From: Paenibacillus sp. FSL R7-0204 | GTDB taxonomy: Bacteria; Bacillota; Bacilli; Paenibacillales; Paenibacillaceae | Assembly: GCF_038002225.1 (NCBI RefSeq) | Contig: NZ_JBBOCA010000002.1 | Span: 42,590-106,589 of the forward strand | Reading direction: 5' to 3' | DNA: 64,000 nt | In this document: positions 50,678 through 60,240 of the stretch, piece after piece | Layout: each line of letters opens with the position of its first letter | Numbering within the stretch: the first letter of the stretch is position 1 | The notes under the pieces: generated by a model | Seen by the model: only the letters and a program-made list of their open reading frames with translations | Databases searched by the model: none | Told to the model about the DNA's origin: nothing | Translations under genes and position numbers: made by a program

Positions 50678-53600
50678 TTACTTAGCTGCCAGCATTCTAA
50701 GCAGAACCGTGACGGTCTCCGCCCGCGTTGCGGTATCTTTCGGGAAGAAGTTATTGTTGCCTTTGCCTTGCATCAGTCCTGACTTCTTCATCTCGGCTGC
50801 TGCTCCAACTGCCCAGACGGGGATGTCGCGGTCATCTGTGAATCCTGCGGAGCGGGCAACAGAAGCCAGGTGCAATGCTCTTGCCAGCATGACGGCCATT
50901 TCCGCTCTGGTTACAGGCGCATCCGGGCGGAAGTTGCTGTTGTTATCGCCCTGAATGATTCCCAGGGCTACCGCCTGCGCAACGGCTGTCTTGGCCCACG
51001 AACCGATCCGTTCACTGTCCTTGAAGGACAACGCAGCTTCTGTGTTCTGAAGCTTCAGCGCCTTTGACAGCATCACCGTGAATTCTGCACGGGTCACGTT
51101 ACGGTTAGGCTGGAACGAGCCGTTCGGATAACCTGTAATGATTCCTTGCTTGACGGCTTCGCGGATACTGGCTTCGGCCCAATGTCCGGCAATATCTGTG
51201 AAGGATGGAGCAGTAGGCACCGAAGTAGCCGGGGCTTGTGAGCCCTCGTCCGGCTTACTAGGCGTTCCAATAATGACCGGCGGTACTGGTACTAACGGAG
51301 TCACTGGCGATTCTCCGCTGCCCGAACGCACATTAACCGAAACGTTGATTTTCCCCGTAATGGACGGATACGCGCTCAAAACTGCCGTAATCTCCACTTC
51401 ACCAGGTGTGGACGGTGCCGTAAAGACCGCGCTGAATCGGCCCTTTGCGTCCGTTACAGCACGGGCAGGCTCCAGGCTGCCCGAGGAAGCGGCGAGTTCA
51501 ACCTCCAGGCCGGAGGCCGGGAGATTATCACTGCCCGATACGATACCCGTGATAGCTACGTCATCTCCGGTATTCACGGAAGAAGGCGCTGCCTGAAGTT
51601 CAATAAGAGCAGGTACCGGTATCGCCTTGCTAACCGAAACGGTAACTGTATTCGTCACGGAAGGATTGCCGGTCAGTACAGCCGTAATTGCGATATCCCC
51701 GGCTGCGGATGGTGCCGTAAACACCGTACTGAACCGACCGTTCTCATCCGTTACCGCAAGCGCAGGCTCGAAACTGCCCGAGGCTGCCATGAGACTGACC
51801 ACAGTACCCGCTAGCGGAAGATCTTCACCGTCATAGACGGTTCCCGTAACGGACACTTTGCCTCCAGCGGATACGGAGGACGGGTTGGCCTCTAGTTCAA
51901 TCCGGGCCGATACAGGCACAGCCTCTTCTTCTACGGATACGGTAACCGCCCCTGTCACGGATGGACTTGCCGGCAGGACGGCTGAGATGGATACCTTACC
52001 GGGAACCGATGGTGCAGTATAGACCGTACTGAACTTGCCGTACACATCTGTAGTTACTTTTGCAGGCTCAAGGCTCCCCTCAGCTGCTGTGAGTTCAACC
52101 TCTACACCCGGAACCGGAAGATCGTTGTCCCCATAAACGGCCCCCGTAACGGATACTTTGCCTCCAGGCACCACCGAAGATGGCGCTGCCGCCAGCTCAA
52201 CCCGGGCCGGAACACTCTCTGCGTTCTCTGGTCCGAACACTTTGAATTCCCAGAGCGAGTAGCCGTACTTGGATGCTCTCTGAGTTCCGTACATCCGGAC
52301 ATATCTGGCATTCACCGAATCGATAGAGATCTCGTCAATGTCCCCGTCTCCGCTGGATGTACTATATACTGTCTTCCAGTCGTCCAGGGTATCGGAGACA
52401 TCGATGCGGTATTCCTTCCCATAGGAGTTTTCCCAGTGCAGCATAACCTTGGAAATGGGCTGGCTTGCGCCAAGATCGACATAAATCCACTGCGGATCGG
52501 TATAGTTGGACCCCCAGCGGGTCGTCAATGAGCCGTCTACCGCATTCTCCACTGATACATCGGCGGCTTTGGACGAGCTTGCTTTTACCGTCATGCCTTC
52601 AGCAAGGTTGGGGGCAACCGCTTCGTACACGTTAAATTCAGCAAGAGAGTAACCGTCTCCGGTTCCCTGCTGAACACCCTGCATCCGGACGAACCTGGCG
52701 CTGGTCTTACCGAAGGCAATGTCGTCGATCCCGCCATCCCCCATGGAGGTCGCATAAACATCCTTCCAGGTGGCCGCATCATCGGATACTTGAATTTTAT
52801 AGCTTCGGCCGTAAGCCTTCTCCCAATGCAGTCTAACCTTATTGATCATATATTGATCCTGCAGATCAACATAAATCCACTCATCGTTTGAAGCTTCTGA
52901 ACTCCACTTGGAGGTTCTGTACAGATCCGTAGCACCCGACGCAAATTGCTTGCCCACGCTGGACGAAGCAACCGTACCTTTGCTGTAAGCCAGATCATAC
53001 CCTCTATCGTCGATAGAAGCTCCCTCGCTCAGCGTCGTACTCCGGCCGGTAAACGTATCTTTACCGAGTCTGTACGTGGTTGTAGTCTGATCCCCGTTCC
53101 GGTTCAACGTTACATTGACTGTAATCCCCGGTGTTTCAGGATTCGCCACCGAGATGCGGACAGGGTCTGCGGATTCATCGACGATCACCATCGACGGTTT
53201 ATCTACGGTTACGCTGAGGCCTTCTCTTAGCGTCACTGTACCCGGCTGATAGAACAGCAATTCGGCAATGCCCAGCGAACGGTGCCGGACCGCCTGCACG
53301 GACGGTGTATTCGCGAGAATACTAATCGGGCTTGCTTCCGCGTAGCTGCCAACCTCCCCGGCGGTTTTACCCGGCAATACAATGTATTGATAGGAGGCAT
53401 TGACCGGCTTCACGCCATGATCCAGCCACATCGAGAACACCGGCTTAGTGATTGGCTCCGCAGAACTGCCAGTAACCACATCGCTCCATTTCCCGGTCTT
53501 CGTCTCCTGCTTCACTTGGAAATCCGTCTTATCCGGGAAAACATACCCGGTCTGATCGTTATACGCCCAGCGCCCGTTAACCTGCGAGGTTCCGTCGTCA

Positions 53601-55192
53601 ACGGCTTTGCCGTCTACCAGCACATCGCCTGCCGCCAGACTCTGGTTCAGCGTGGTATGGACCGGAGCAGCATTCGTTGAAGTGATGCCTGCGCCCAGCG
53701 CGACCATCTCATCATCGAAGAAAAAGTAGCCCTTTTTCCCGCTGGTACTCAGCTTATTGAAATCAAACGCCGTGGCTCCGTAGCGCTCATTGGTTACGCC
53801 GCCTACAAAGGTCTTCGAATTGTTGAAGTTATTCTCCTTCGTGAAAACGTAGGGAGCTGTTGTTCCCGGAACATGATTCCAGTCCATCAGCGGGTACACG
53901 GTTCTGTACTCATCCCCGGTTCTCTGGATAGCCGTGGCGCCTTGCGGAGTCCAGTAGAGCAGGTTGTATCCGCTTGGGTTAATGGTTCTCATTTCGCCGC
54001 CCTTGACCGTGCTGGACGACATCTTGACTGTAATTCCGTAATCCTTGCGCATATGAGAGGAGACCAGAGTCTGCCACTGCGTCATATTGTTCGCATCCAG
54101 CCCGTTGCCCGTGACTGTGCCAATCTTGCGGATATTATTCAGGAATACGGCGAATTCATCCGCCCGCTTCGGATTCGCCGCCTGCATCCACTCCAGCGGA
54201 TCTTCATAGAAGGTCAGCGCAGAGCTCTCATAATCCGGCCACTCCGGTCCGTTCATCCCCATCCCCAGATCGGCAACATCGCCTCTGACCAGATATCTGG
54301 TTCCATCCAGCACATAAGAGGACAACGAGTCAATCGCCGCCTGGCTGTAAGCGAAGCTTGTGCCCGAGACGACATAAGCCCAGAAGGACATATCTCTCGC
54401 GAAGCTTCTTCCGTAGCCCGTGGTATAATTCGTCTTCCCATGCATGAAAAAGGACATATCAGACTGGATTCCCGTTAGCGTCTCCGTCACCGCCGAGAGC
54501 ACGTTAAACGCCTCTACAGCGCTACGGACATTCTGGGCATCCTCCAGCAATAAGCCGCGGATCATATAATTCTGATTGTACCAGGACGAGTTGGCCCCAT
54601 CGATCGTATTCGGTTTGCTGTCTAACGTGCCGATAATACCCGCAGCCTGCTCCGCAGTCAGATAGCCTTCGCATAGCAGTGCAACTTTGCTGAGCCGTAA
54701 TTGTTTGCCGATTCCGGTCTCCCACCAGTTGGTGGAGGTCGGCTTGACCGTGAACCAGTGATCCAGCGCTTTCTGAATCCCGGCTAGCATAGCTTCATTG
54801 TGATAGTAAGGCCCCTTCGGGTCTGCAAAAGCCTGAGCCATCGATTGCATCCGGTCCAGTGCAAGGTAAGGCGCCCAGGCTCTGCCGTTCGCACTGGAGG
54901 TGGTGTTCGCATAATCCACATCCGCCCAGCTTCCGTTCGCTTTTTGACTCGATAAGTAGGTTCCGGCCTGTGATTTAAAAGTCCATTCGACCCGGCCATT
55001 GGTTCCGTCATTGATGATGTCCTTGGAGATATAGAAATCCACCGCCCGCTGCTTCATCAGCTTCATTTCCGCCAGCTCTTGCGACGAGCCATCCGCCGAT
55101 ACAGGATAATGGAACCCGAGGGTCGAGATCATCAAACCAACCATTACGAGACAGATCCATCTCTTGATCCTGCTTTGCATGTTACCAGTCAT
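50678..55192 (-). CDS. SLH-anchored polysaccharide lyase family 8 enzyme
   Basis: The 1504-residue secreted protein has a signal peptide at about 1-36 (RWICLVMVGLMISTLGFHYP). A PL8 catalytic region spans about 40-730, with the conserved TSTNWWETGIGKQLRL and DMSFFMHGKTNYTTGYGRSF holding the catalytic His and Tyr. Two F5/8-type-C (discoidin-like) modules follow (about 735-990; each ends in ARFVRM or ARYVRM). Three Ig-like repeats (994-1286), a Pro-rich linker and three SLH modules (1330-1504) complete it. PL8 enzymes split hyaluronate, chondroitin, xanthan or similar polymers by beta-elimination; the polymer here is unknown. ATG 55192 has AAAGGAG eight bases upstream. A catabolite-response-like site lies at the start. 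The GH130/ABC genes upstream may handle the products. Confidence 0.88.
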   Translation of the reverse strand: MTGNMQSRIKRWICLVMVGLMISTLGFHYPVSADGSSQELAEMKLMKQRAVDFYISKDIINDGTNGRVEWTFKSQAGTYLSSQKANGSWADVDYANTTSSANGRAWAPYLALDRMQSMAQAFADPKGPYYHNEAMLAGIQKALDHWFTVKPTSTNWWETGIGKQLRLSKVALLCEGYLTAEQAAGIIGTLDSKPNTIDGANSSWYNQNYMIRGLLLEDAQNVRSAVEAFNVLSAVTETLTGIQSDMSFFMHGKTNYTTGYGRSFARDMSFWAYVVSGTSFAYSQAAIDSLSSYVLDGTRYLVRGDVADLGMGMNGPEWPDYESSALTFYEDPLEWMQAANPKRADEFAVFLNNIRKIGTVTGNGLDANNMTQWQTLVSSHMRKDYGITVKMSSSTVKGGEMRTINPSGYNLLYWTPQGATAIQRTGDEYRTVYPLMDWNHVPGTTAPYVFTKENNFNNSKTFVGGVTNERYGATAFDFNKLSTSGKKGYFFFDDEMVALGAGITSTNAAPVHTTLNQSLAAGDVLVDGKAVDDGTSQVNGRWAYNDQTGYVFPDKTDFQVKQETKTGKWSDVVTGSSAEPITKPVFSMWLDHGVKPVNASYQYIVLPGKTAGEVGSYAEASPISILANTPSVQAVRHRSLGIAELLFYQPGTVTLREGLSVTVDKPSMVIVDESADPVRISVANPETPGITVNVTLNRNGDQTTTTYRLGKDTFTGRSTTLSEGASIDDRGYDLAYSKGTVASSSVGKQFASGATDLYRTSKWSSEASNDEWIYVDLQDQYMINKVRLHWEKAYGRSYKIQVSDDAATWKDVYATSMGDGGIDDIAFGKTSARFVRMQGVQQGTGDGYSLAEFNVYEAVAPNLAEGMTVKASSSKAADVSVENAVDGSLTTRWGSNYTDPQWIYVDLGASQPISKVMLHWENSYGKEYRIDVSDTLDDWKTVYSTSSGDGDIDEISIDSVNARYVRMYGTQRASKYGYSLWEFKVFGPENAESVPARVELAAAPSSVVPGGKVSVTGAVYGDNDLPVPGVEVELTAAEGSLEPAKVTTDVYGKFSTVYTAPSVPGKVSISAVLPASPSVTGAVTVSVEEEAVPVSARIELEANPSSVSAGGKVSVTGTVYDGEDLPLAGTVVSLMAASGSFEPALAVTDENGRFSTVFTAPSAAGDIAITAVLTGNPSVTNTVTVSVSKAIPVPALIELQAAPSSVNTGDDVAITGIVSGSDNLPASGLEVELAASSGSLEPARAVTDAKGRFSAVFTAPSTPGEVEITAVLSAYPSITGKINVSVNVRSGSGESPVTPLVPVPPVIIGTPSKPDEGSQAPATSVPTAPSFTDIAGHWAEASIREAVKQGIITGYPNGSFQPNRNVTRAEFTVMLSKALKLQNTEAALSFKDSERIGSWAKTAVAQAVALGIIQGDNNSNFRPDAPVTRAEMAVMLARALHLASVARSAGFTDDRDIPVWAVGAAAEMKKSGLMQGKGNNNFFPKDTATRAETVTVLLRMLAAK
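51335..52213 (-). repeat. three tandem Ig-like coding repeats inside the PL8 gene
   Basis: Three units of 98, 100 and 95 codons share the pattern IELxAxPSSV, GxVSVTGxV, SGSLEPAxAVTD, GRFSxVFTAPS and ITAVLxxxPSxT. They encode bacterial Ig-like spacers between the discoidin-like modules and the SLH anchor. The DNA copies are similar enough to recombine. Confidence 0.85.
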
Positions 55193-55224
55193 GTACACGC
55201 TCCTTTGCCTATCTAGCAGATATT

Positions 55225-55238
55225 TGTTAGCGCTTTCT
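55225..55238. promoter_or_regulatory. cre-like site (CcpA) at the PL8 promoter
   Basis: On the minus strand AGAAAGCGCTAACA matches the catabolite-response consensus TGWAANCGNTNWCA at all but the first position. It lies about 35 bases before the PL8 start and downstream of an AT-rich TATATAGT stretch, where binding would block transcription. Confidence 0.6.
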
Positions 55239-55296
55239 AAACTATATAGAATGTACTTGTAATTTTTTGCCATGGGATAGCCGTGGCTCCAGAGAA

Positions 55297-55407
55297 TGTT
55301 TGGCCCTCCGGCCGCTGTTGTCCCCAGATTTCTTGATTTTGAACCGCTTCTAGCGGTAGAAATCCGGCGACAAAGGCGGACGCTTCGCTCCTACAGTTCC
55401 AAAATTC
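55297..55407. repeat. structured dispersed intergenic repeat, copy 2
   Basis: Same element as at 33253-33364: shared CTCCGGCCGCTGTT at the left and CGCTCCTACAGTTCCAAAATTC at the right. The inner stem TTGTCCCCAGATTTC (55318-55332) pairs with GAAATCCGGCGACAA (55359-55373), with two mismatches. The central hairpin is ACCGC-TTCTA-GCGGT. Stem bases differ from copy 1 on both arms, so pairing, not sequence, is kept. It lies between the PL8 promoter and the GH130 gene end. Confidence 0.8.
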
Positions 55408-55468
55408 TCCTCCGCCACTTTTCCCTTCTCACATATTTACAAGTTCAATCTATATAGGAATTAGAGAA

Positions 55469-55484
55469 GGCAGCTCACACTGCC
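55469..55484 (-). terminator. short hairpin after the GH130 gene
   Basis: GGCAG-CTCACA-CTGCC lies nine bases after the GH130 stop codon and is followed on the minus strand by TTCTCT. It is a weak terminator. Confidence 0.45.
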
Positions 55485-55492
55485 TCCTCACC

Positions 55493-56539
55493 TTATACAA
55501 GGGTATTAAGTATATCCTGGAGCGGGATGTCCGCCACAGCCATCACTTCATCGGCTGCGCCATAATACATGCGGACCGTCTGGTCCAGCAGCAGCGCGCC
55601 GCACGAGAACACGACCTTGCCGAAGAATCCGTTTACCTCATAGGAAGCTTCCGGCTCCAGCACAGGGACACGCGATCTCGCAAGGACCCGGGACGGGTCC
55701 TCCAGATCCAGCAGCACCGCCCCCATACAATAGCGGTGGCTGCTGTCCGCGCCATGGTACAGCGCCAGCCAGCCCTGCGGTGTGCGGATCGGAACCGCCC
55801 CGCCGCCCATACGGGCCGAGTCCCAGCCTGGCTCGCCGAGTCCCATCAGGAAGCGGTGGTTCCCCCAATGGTCAAGATCCGGGGATTCCGCAATCCACAT
55901 CTCAGGAGCGCCGAATGACTTCGGCACCGGACGATGCAAAGCGTAATATTTGCCACCAATTTTCTCGGGGAAAATCATAACATCCTTATTCTCGGGAGGC
56001 AGCATCATCCCGCGCCGCTTGAAGGTCCGGAAGTCGCTGGTCTCCGCCAGCCCTACACCAACACCGCGCGCAGAGGCTGCGCTGTAAGTGATGTAATAGG
56101 TGTCCCCGATGTGAGTCACACGCGGATCTTCAATCCCCCATGCTTCCAGAGGATGCTCCGGGAACAGGGTCGGCTGCGGCTCCACCTCGAAATGAATGCC
56201 ATCCTGGCTCCGTGCTACCCGGAGATGGGATAGGGAGGTGAGCATCACCGTCTGTCCATCCTTGGCGACGAAGCGCGAGTCAGAGAAATTATAGCCCGGA
56301 TCATTCTTGTTATAACGCTCGACCTGCACCTCCGTCCCTGCTTCATTCAGCCGGGGAACGAGCACCTCGTCCGCCCGGTCTGATATTGGCGCTTCGGCAA
56401 CGCGCAGTAAGAGGATCGTCTCATCCTGTAACTGCGCAACGCCTGCATTGAACGCGCCCAGTACCTTGAAATCAGGACGGGAGGGGGCAACATCCCCGGC
56501 TTCAATCAGCGGATTGTGCGCGCTGCGTGTTATTTTCAT
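55493..56539 (-). CDS. GH130 glycoside phosphorylase/hydrolase (mannooligosaccharide phosphorylase-like)
   Basis: This is a 348-residue five-bladed beta-propeller enzyme of family GH130. Signatures are RSAHNPLIEAGDVAPSRPDF at the start, GIEDPRVTHIGDTYYITYSA near residue 130 with the catalytic-site aspartate, and EPGWDSARMGGGAVPIRTPQ near residue 230. GH130 members mostly act on beta-mannosides with phosphate, releasing mannose 1-phosphate. The exact linkage cannot be told. It is the last gene of the importer operon (33 bases after the solute-binding gene) and probably cleaves the imported sugar in the cytoplasm. AGAGG precedes the ATG. Confidence 0.88.
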   Translation of the reverse strand: MKITRSAHNPLIEAGDVAPSRPDFKVLGAFNAGVAQLQDETILLLRVAEAPISDRADEVLVPRLNEAGTEVQVERYNKNDPGYNFSDSRFVAKDGQTVMLTSLSHLRVARSQDGIHFEVEPQPTLFPEHPLEAWGIEDPRVTHIGDTYYITYSAASARGVGVGLAETSDFRTFKRRGMMLPPENKDVMIFPEKIGGKYYALHRPVPKSFGAPEMWIAESPDLDHWGNHRFLMGLGEPGWDSARMGGGAVPIRTPQGWLALYHGADSSHRYCMGAVLLDLEDPSRVLARSRVPVLEPEASYEVNGFFGKVVFSCGALLLDQTVRMYYGAADEVMAVADIPLQDILNTLV

Positions 56540-56571
56540 TGGAGTGACCTCTTTCTGTGTTTGAAGTACGG

Positions 56572-58113
56572 TTATTTACCGGAGGTAACGGCATCAATCT
56601 GGGCTTGGATTTCATCGATCACTTTTTGCCCGCCGAGACTGGCCATTTTGTCCTCCATCGTTTTCTTTCCTTCCGCCGCAGGGATCAGGCCTTGGCTTAA
56701 CGGCAGGAAGATCGAATCGTGCAGCGGCGTGATTTTGGCATATTCCGTCTTTACCTTCTCAGCGTTGAAGTTGAAGCCTGCGATTGGGCTCAGCGTGAAA
56801 TTGGACGTCTTGGTCGAGAAGTCGAACCACTTCTTGTCATCTTGCATCATGGTGTCAGGTGTTCGGTTGAGCACCGGCCGCCAGGTCAGCACATAACCAG
56901 GGAATGTATAGCCGGACAGCGCCTTATAGCTCGAATCGCCGACAGGCTCCCAATCCTTCCCTTGAATGCCGTATTCCATCAGATCATGGTTCTCCTTAAT
57001 CGACAGCCAGTTCACTACATCCATAGTGACATCGGAATGCTTAGAGGTCGTTGGGATACAGAGGAAGTTCCATTGCTGATAAGCCGTATAGGGCTTAGCC
57101 TGCTCCCCGTTCGGAATGAAAATCTCAAGCTTGTCGCTGCCGTCCTTCAGCATTTCCGAATATTTCAGCCCCTCGACCCCATCAGCTGCATAGTAGGTCG
57201 CCGCATATTTACCTTGCTTGAACAGCGTCTCGGCATTTTGCTCTTGGGCAATATTTTTGGAGATAATCCCATCCTTGTAGTATTTGGTAACGCGTTCATA
57301 CGCATCGGCAATTGTCGGGCTCTCCCATTGGCCAATGACCTTCTTATCCTTGATCGAATACGAGAACATGTTGACCCCAATCTCCAGCACTTCATCCTGC
57401 GCCAGATTCGCAGAGTTACTCAGGATGAATGGCAGCTTATCGGCCTTAATTCCATTAATGACAAAAGGCTTGATGTCTTTCTCATTTTCCTTGACTGCAT
57501 ACAGGAATTTCTCCAGGTCATCGAGGGTTTTCAGCTCAGGAAGCCCGTATTTCTCGCGTAAATCCTTACGGATCAGTACGCCATACAGCTGGCCTTGGGT
57601 GGTGCCGAGCGGAATCCCCATAATTTTGCCGCCGAATTTGTTATACTCCCACATTTCCTCCGGAATGGACGCTTTCAGCTCAGGCCGTGCAGCCACTGCC
57701 GCATCCAGCTCCGTCAACGACTTACTCTCGATCATCTGGTTCATCGATAGCCAAGGGGCATCCAGATACATATCGAACTCTTCCCCGGCAGACATCTTCA
57801 CGGATACCGCATTCCCGTAATCGGTCCAAGGCATGAAGTTGATATTCAGAGCGGCTCCGATATTATCCTTTTTCAGCTTGTCGTTAACTGCCTGCAGCAC
57901 AGCATCGAACCCCGCAGGTTTATCTCCCGGGAAATAAGCCTTCAGCGTCACAACTTCCTTGGAAGCAGATGCTGACCCCTCTGAACTGGACGGGGAATTC
58001 GTAGAATTCGCCGTACTGCCTTCATTCTTCGCATTTCCCCCGCAGCCTGCCAGCACCAGTGACGACACCAATACCGCTGTTGTTGCCGTGCCAAACCATT
58101 TTTTTAACCTCAT
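56572..58113 (-). CDS. sugar ABC importer, solute-binding lipoprotein
   Basis: This is a 513-residue extracellular binding protein with a lipoprotein signal (TTAVLVSSLVLAGCGGNAKN; lipobox LAGC, Cys near residue 24), a Ser/Asn-rich tether and a two-lobed type-1 sugar-binding fold (VTLKAYFPGDKPAGFDAVLQ and onward). It belongs to the LplA/YtcQ group, whose members bind complex oligosaccharides in Paenibacillus. AGGAGGG lies seven bases before the ATG. It follows two permease genes and precedes GH130, so the ligand is probably a mannose-containing oligosaccharide (inference). Confidence 0.9.
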   Translation of the reverse strand: MRLKKWFGTATTAVLVSSLVLAGCGGNAKNEGSTANSTNSPSSSEGSASASKEVVTLKAYFPGDKPAGFDAVLQAVNDKLKKDNIGAALNINFMPWTDYGNAVSVKMSAGEEFDMYLDAPWLSMNQMIESKSLTELDAAVAARPELKASIPEEMWEYNKFGGKIMGIPLGTTQGQLYGVLIRKDLREKYGLPELKTLDDLEKFLYAVKENEKDIKPFVINGIKADKLPFILSNSANLAQDEVLEIGVNMFSYSIKDKKVIGQWESPTIADAYERVTKYYKDGIISKNIAQEQNAETLFKQGKYAATYYAADGVEGLKYSEMLKDGSDKLEIFIPNGEQAKPYTAYQQWNFLCIPTTSKHSDVTMDVVNWLSIKENHDLMEYGIQGKDWEPVGDSSYKALSGYTFPGYVLTWRPVLNRTPDTMMQDDKKWFDFSTKTSNFTLSPIAGFNFNAEKVKTEYAKITPLHDSIFLPLSQGLIPAAEGKKTMEDKMASLGGQKVIDEIQAQIDAVTSGK

Positions 58114-58151
58114 CTCGTAACCCTCCTGTATCTATGGACAATCTGAATGAC

Positions 58152-59036
58152 TTACCCTTTCACAGCACCAACCGTTAGACCTTTGACAAAATACTTCTGC
58201 AGCATCGGATACAGCAGCACAATCGGGCCGATGGTCAGCACCGTGGTCGCCATCCGCACCCCGTACGTCGGTGGGGTCACTGCAATCGCAGCACCGGAAG
58301 GAATCAGATTCCTGGCCGCTTCCATATTGGAGACCATCCGGCGCAGAATTAACTGCAGCGGGAATAACTTCTCATTATCGATGAACATCAGTCCCATGAA
58401 CCAGTCGTTCCAGAAGCTCAGCGCATAGAAGAGGCCGACAGAAGCCAGAATCGGCTTGGAGATCGGAATCATAATCTGGAAGAACACTCGCATCTCATTC
58501 GCTCCGTCAATTCTGGCGGCTTCCTCCAGCTCCTCAGGAATGGTGCGGAAAAAGCTGACCAGCAGGAAGACAAGGAATGGCTGGCATAACATCGTCAGTA
58601 TGAGCACCCAGATCGTATTCTGCAAATGCAGCCACTGGCTGACTACAATATAGAACGGAATGATACCTCCCGAGAAGAGCATAGGCAAGTAGCAAAAAAA
58701 CAGAAAGGGCGTTTGCAGAACATTCCGTTTATTCGCCAGTGAATAGCCGAGCATGGCGGAAATACACAGGGCGCTTAAGGCCCCGACAACCGTGATGAAC
58801 AAGGTAACGCCATAGCCGTTAAAAAGTACATCTGATTGCAGAACCGCCTTATACGCGGCCAGCGATAACTTTTGCGGGAATAAGGTATAGCCGTGCGCTA
58901 TCAGCTCCTCCTCATCCGTAAAGGAACCGGCAATCATCAGCAGAAAAGGAAACAGACAAAATAAAGTGAACAGCAAAATGAACGTATGGGCGAATGCCGT
59001 AAAGGTGCGATCCGCAGCGCTATGTTTCTGTCTCAT
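58152..59036 (-). CDS. sugar ABC importer permease, LplC/YtcP-type
   Basis: This is a 294-residue inner-membrane protein with six membrane segments and the EAA loop (PEELEEAARIDGANEMRVFF near residue 170) that contacts the ATPase. It is typical of the second permease of CUT1 oligosaccharide importers. AGGAGAG precedes the ATG, 10 bases after the first permease. The operon has no ATPase gene; these importers commonly borrow a shared MsmX-type ATPase. Confidence 0.92.
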   Translation of the reverse strand: MRQKHSAADRTFTAFAHTFILLFTLFCLFPFLLMIAGSFTDEEELIAHGYTLFPQKLSLAAYKAVLQSDVLFNGYGVTLFITVVGALSALCISAMLGYSLANKRNVLQTPFLFFCYLPMLFSGGIIPFYIVVSQWLHLQNTIWVLILTMLCQPFLVFLLVSFFRTIPEELEEAARIDGANEMRVFFQIMIPISKPILASVGLFYALSFWNDWFMGLMFIDNEKLFPLQLILRRMVSNMEAARNLIPSGAAIAVTPPTYGVRMATTVLTIGPIVLLYPMLQKYFVKGLTVGAVKG

Positions 59037-59046
59037 AGTTACTCTC

Positions 59047-59985
59047 CTAGAATAAAGCAGATTCTTTAGATACCCTGCGGGTTACCCAGTTGGCAGCAAT
59101 GACGAAGATCAGACCCATAATGGACTGGAACAGGCCCACGGCCGAAGACATGCCGAAATCGTGCAGCTGCCTCATGGAGCGGAAGACAAAGGTGTCAATG
59201 ACGTCGGTAGTCGGATACAGCATCGAGTTGTCTCCAATGATGGCATAGATCATCGCAAAGTCCCCGTTGAAAATTTTGCCCACGGCCAGCAGCGTCATGA
59301 TCATAATCGTCGGAACCAGCAGCGGCAGCGTAATGCGCGTCACAATCTGCAGTTTAGAAGCTCCGTCGATGCGGGCCGCCTCATATAGATCCTCCGATAT
59401 GCCCGTAATGGCGGCCAGGAAAATAATCGAGAGATAACCGGCCCCTTGCCACACCCGGATCACCGTCAGAATATAAGGCCACAGACTCGATTCAAACATC
59501 CAGTTGACCGGCTCCATGCCGATATTTTGCAGCCAGACATTAATCATGGGCTCTTCCCCGCCGAATAAGGATTGGACAATCATCCCGATCACAATCCAGG
59601 ACATGAAATAAGGCAGGAAAATAAGCGACTGCGAGATCCGTTTGAAAACCTTATTGCGGATCTCATTGAACATGAGCGCAATCAGAACGGCTGCCGCTGT
59701 CGTGAACACAATAAACAGCACGTTGAGTAGCAGTGTGTTCCGCAGAATCGTCCAGAAGTCATCTGATGTGAAAAAGTAGTCGAAATTTCTAAACCCTACC
59801 CAGTCACTCCCCGTGATCCCCTTGACAAAATCATAATCTTTGAAGGCAATCATAATCCCGTATATAGGAAAATAACTGAACACGAGGAAAAACAACAGCC
59901 CCGGTACAGCCATCACATACAGAAAAGGATTCTGCGTGATATGCCTCCATTTTGAACGTTTACCTGCGTTAAGCGGGTAGTTCAT
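59047..59985 (-). CDS. sugar ABC importer permease, LplB/YteP-type
   Basis: This is a 312-residue membrane protein with six membrane segments and the EAA-loop sequence ISEDLYEAARIDGASKLQIV near residue 200. It has the N-terminal LFFLVFSYFPIYGIMIAFKD characteristic of the LplB/YteP permeases. It is the first gene of the operon permease-permease-binding protein-GH130. GGGGGG precedes the ATG. It is divergent from a membrane AraC-type regulator that is the probable activator. Confidence 0.92.
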   Translation of the reverse strand: MNYPLNAGKRSKWRHITQNPFLYVMAVPGLLFFLVFSYFPIYGIMIAFKDYDFVKGITGSDWVGFRNFDYFFTSDDFWTILRNTLLLNVLFIVFTTAAAVLIALMFNEIRNKVFKRISQSLIFLPYFMSWIVIGMIVQSLFGGEEPMINVWLQNIGMEPVNWMFESSLWPYILTVIRVWQGAGYLSIIFLAAITGISEDLYEAARIDGASKLQIVTRITLPLLVPTIMIMTLLAVGKIFNGDFAMIYAIIGDNSMLYPTTDVIDTFVFRSMRQLHDFGMSSAVGLFQSIMGLIFVIAANWVTRRVSKESALF

Positions 59986-60183
59986 TTGTATATCCCCCCT
60001 TCCTCAAGACCGGTAACCGCTTAAGGAGCGTCCCGTTATCTATGCCGTCACCTTATCAAGCCCTTGCGCCCTGAGCAATTCCGAGAAACGCCGATCCTTC
60101 CCGCAAGTGCAGATTTACCGCCTTCCCAAAAACAACACTCTTCCCAAAACATACGATTCGGCAGACGAAAATACCCTGTGTGC

Positions 60184-60189
60184 TATAAT
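60184..60189 (+). promoter_or_regulatory. -10 box of the membrane AraC regulator gene
   Basis: TGCTATAAT (TATAAT at 60184-60189) lies about 50 bases before the start codon, with no clear -35. A second TATAAT lies at 60200-60205. The 255-base divergent gap also holds a weak cre-like AAGCGGTTACC on the minus strand near 60030. Confidence 0.45.
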
Positions 60190-60240
60190 AAATCTACTTA
60201 TAATGAGCCGGACAGTTATGATTACGGAGGTTCCAGAGCC

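Noticed and set aside
60020..60040. cre-like AAGCGGTTACC near the LplB start
   Set aside because: The core matches but three flanking positions do not; mentioned only as weak.
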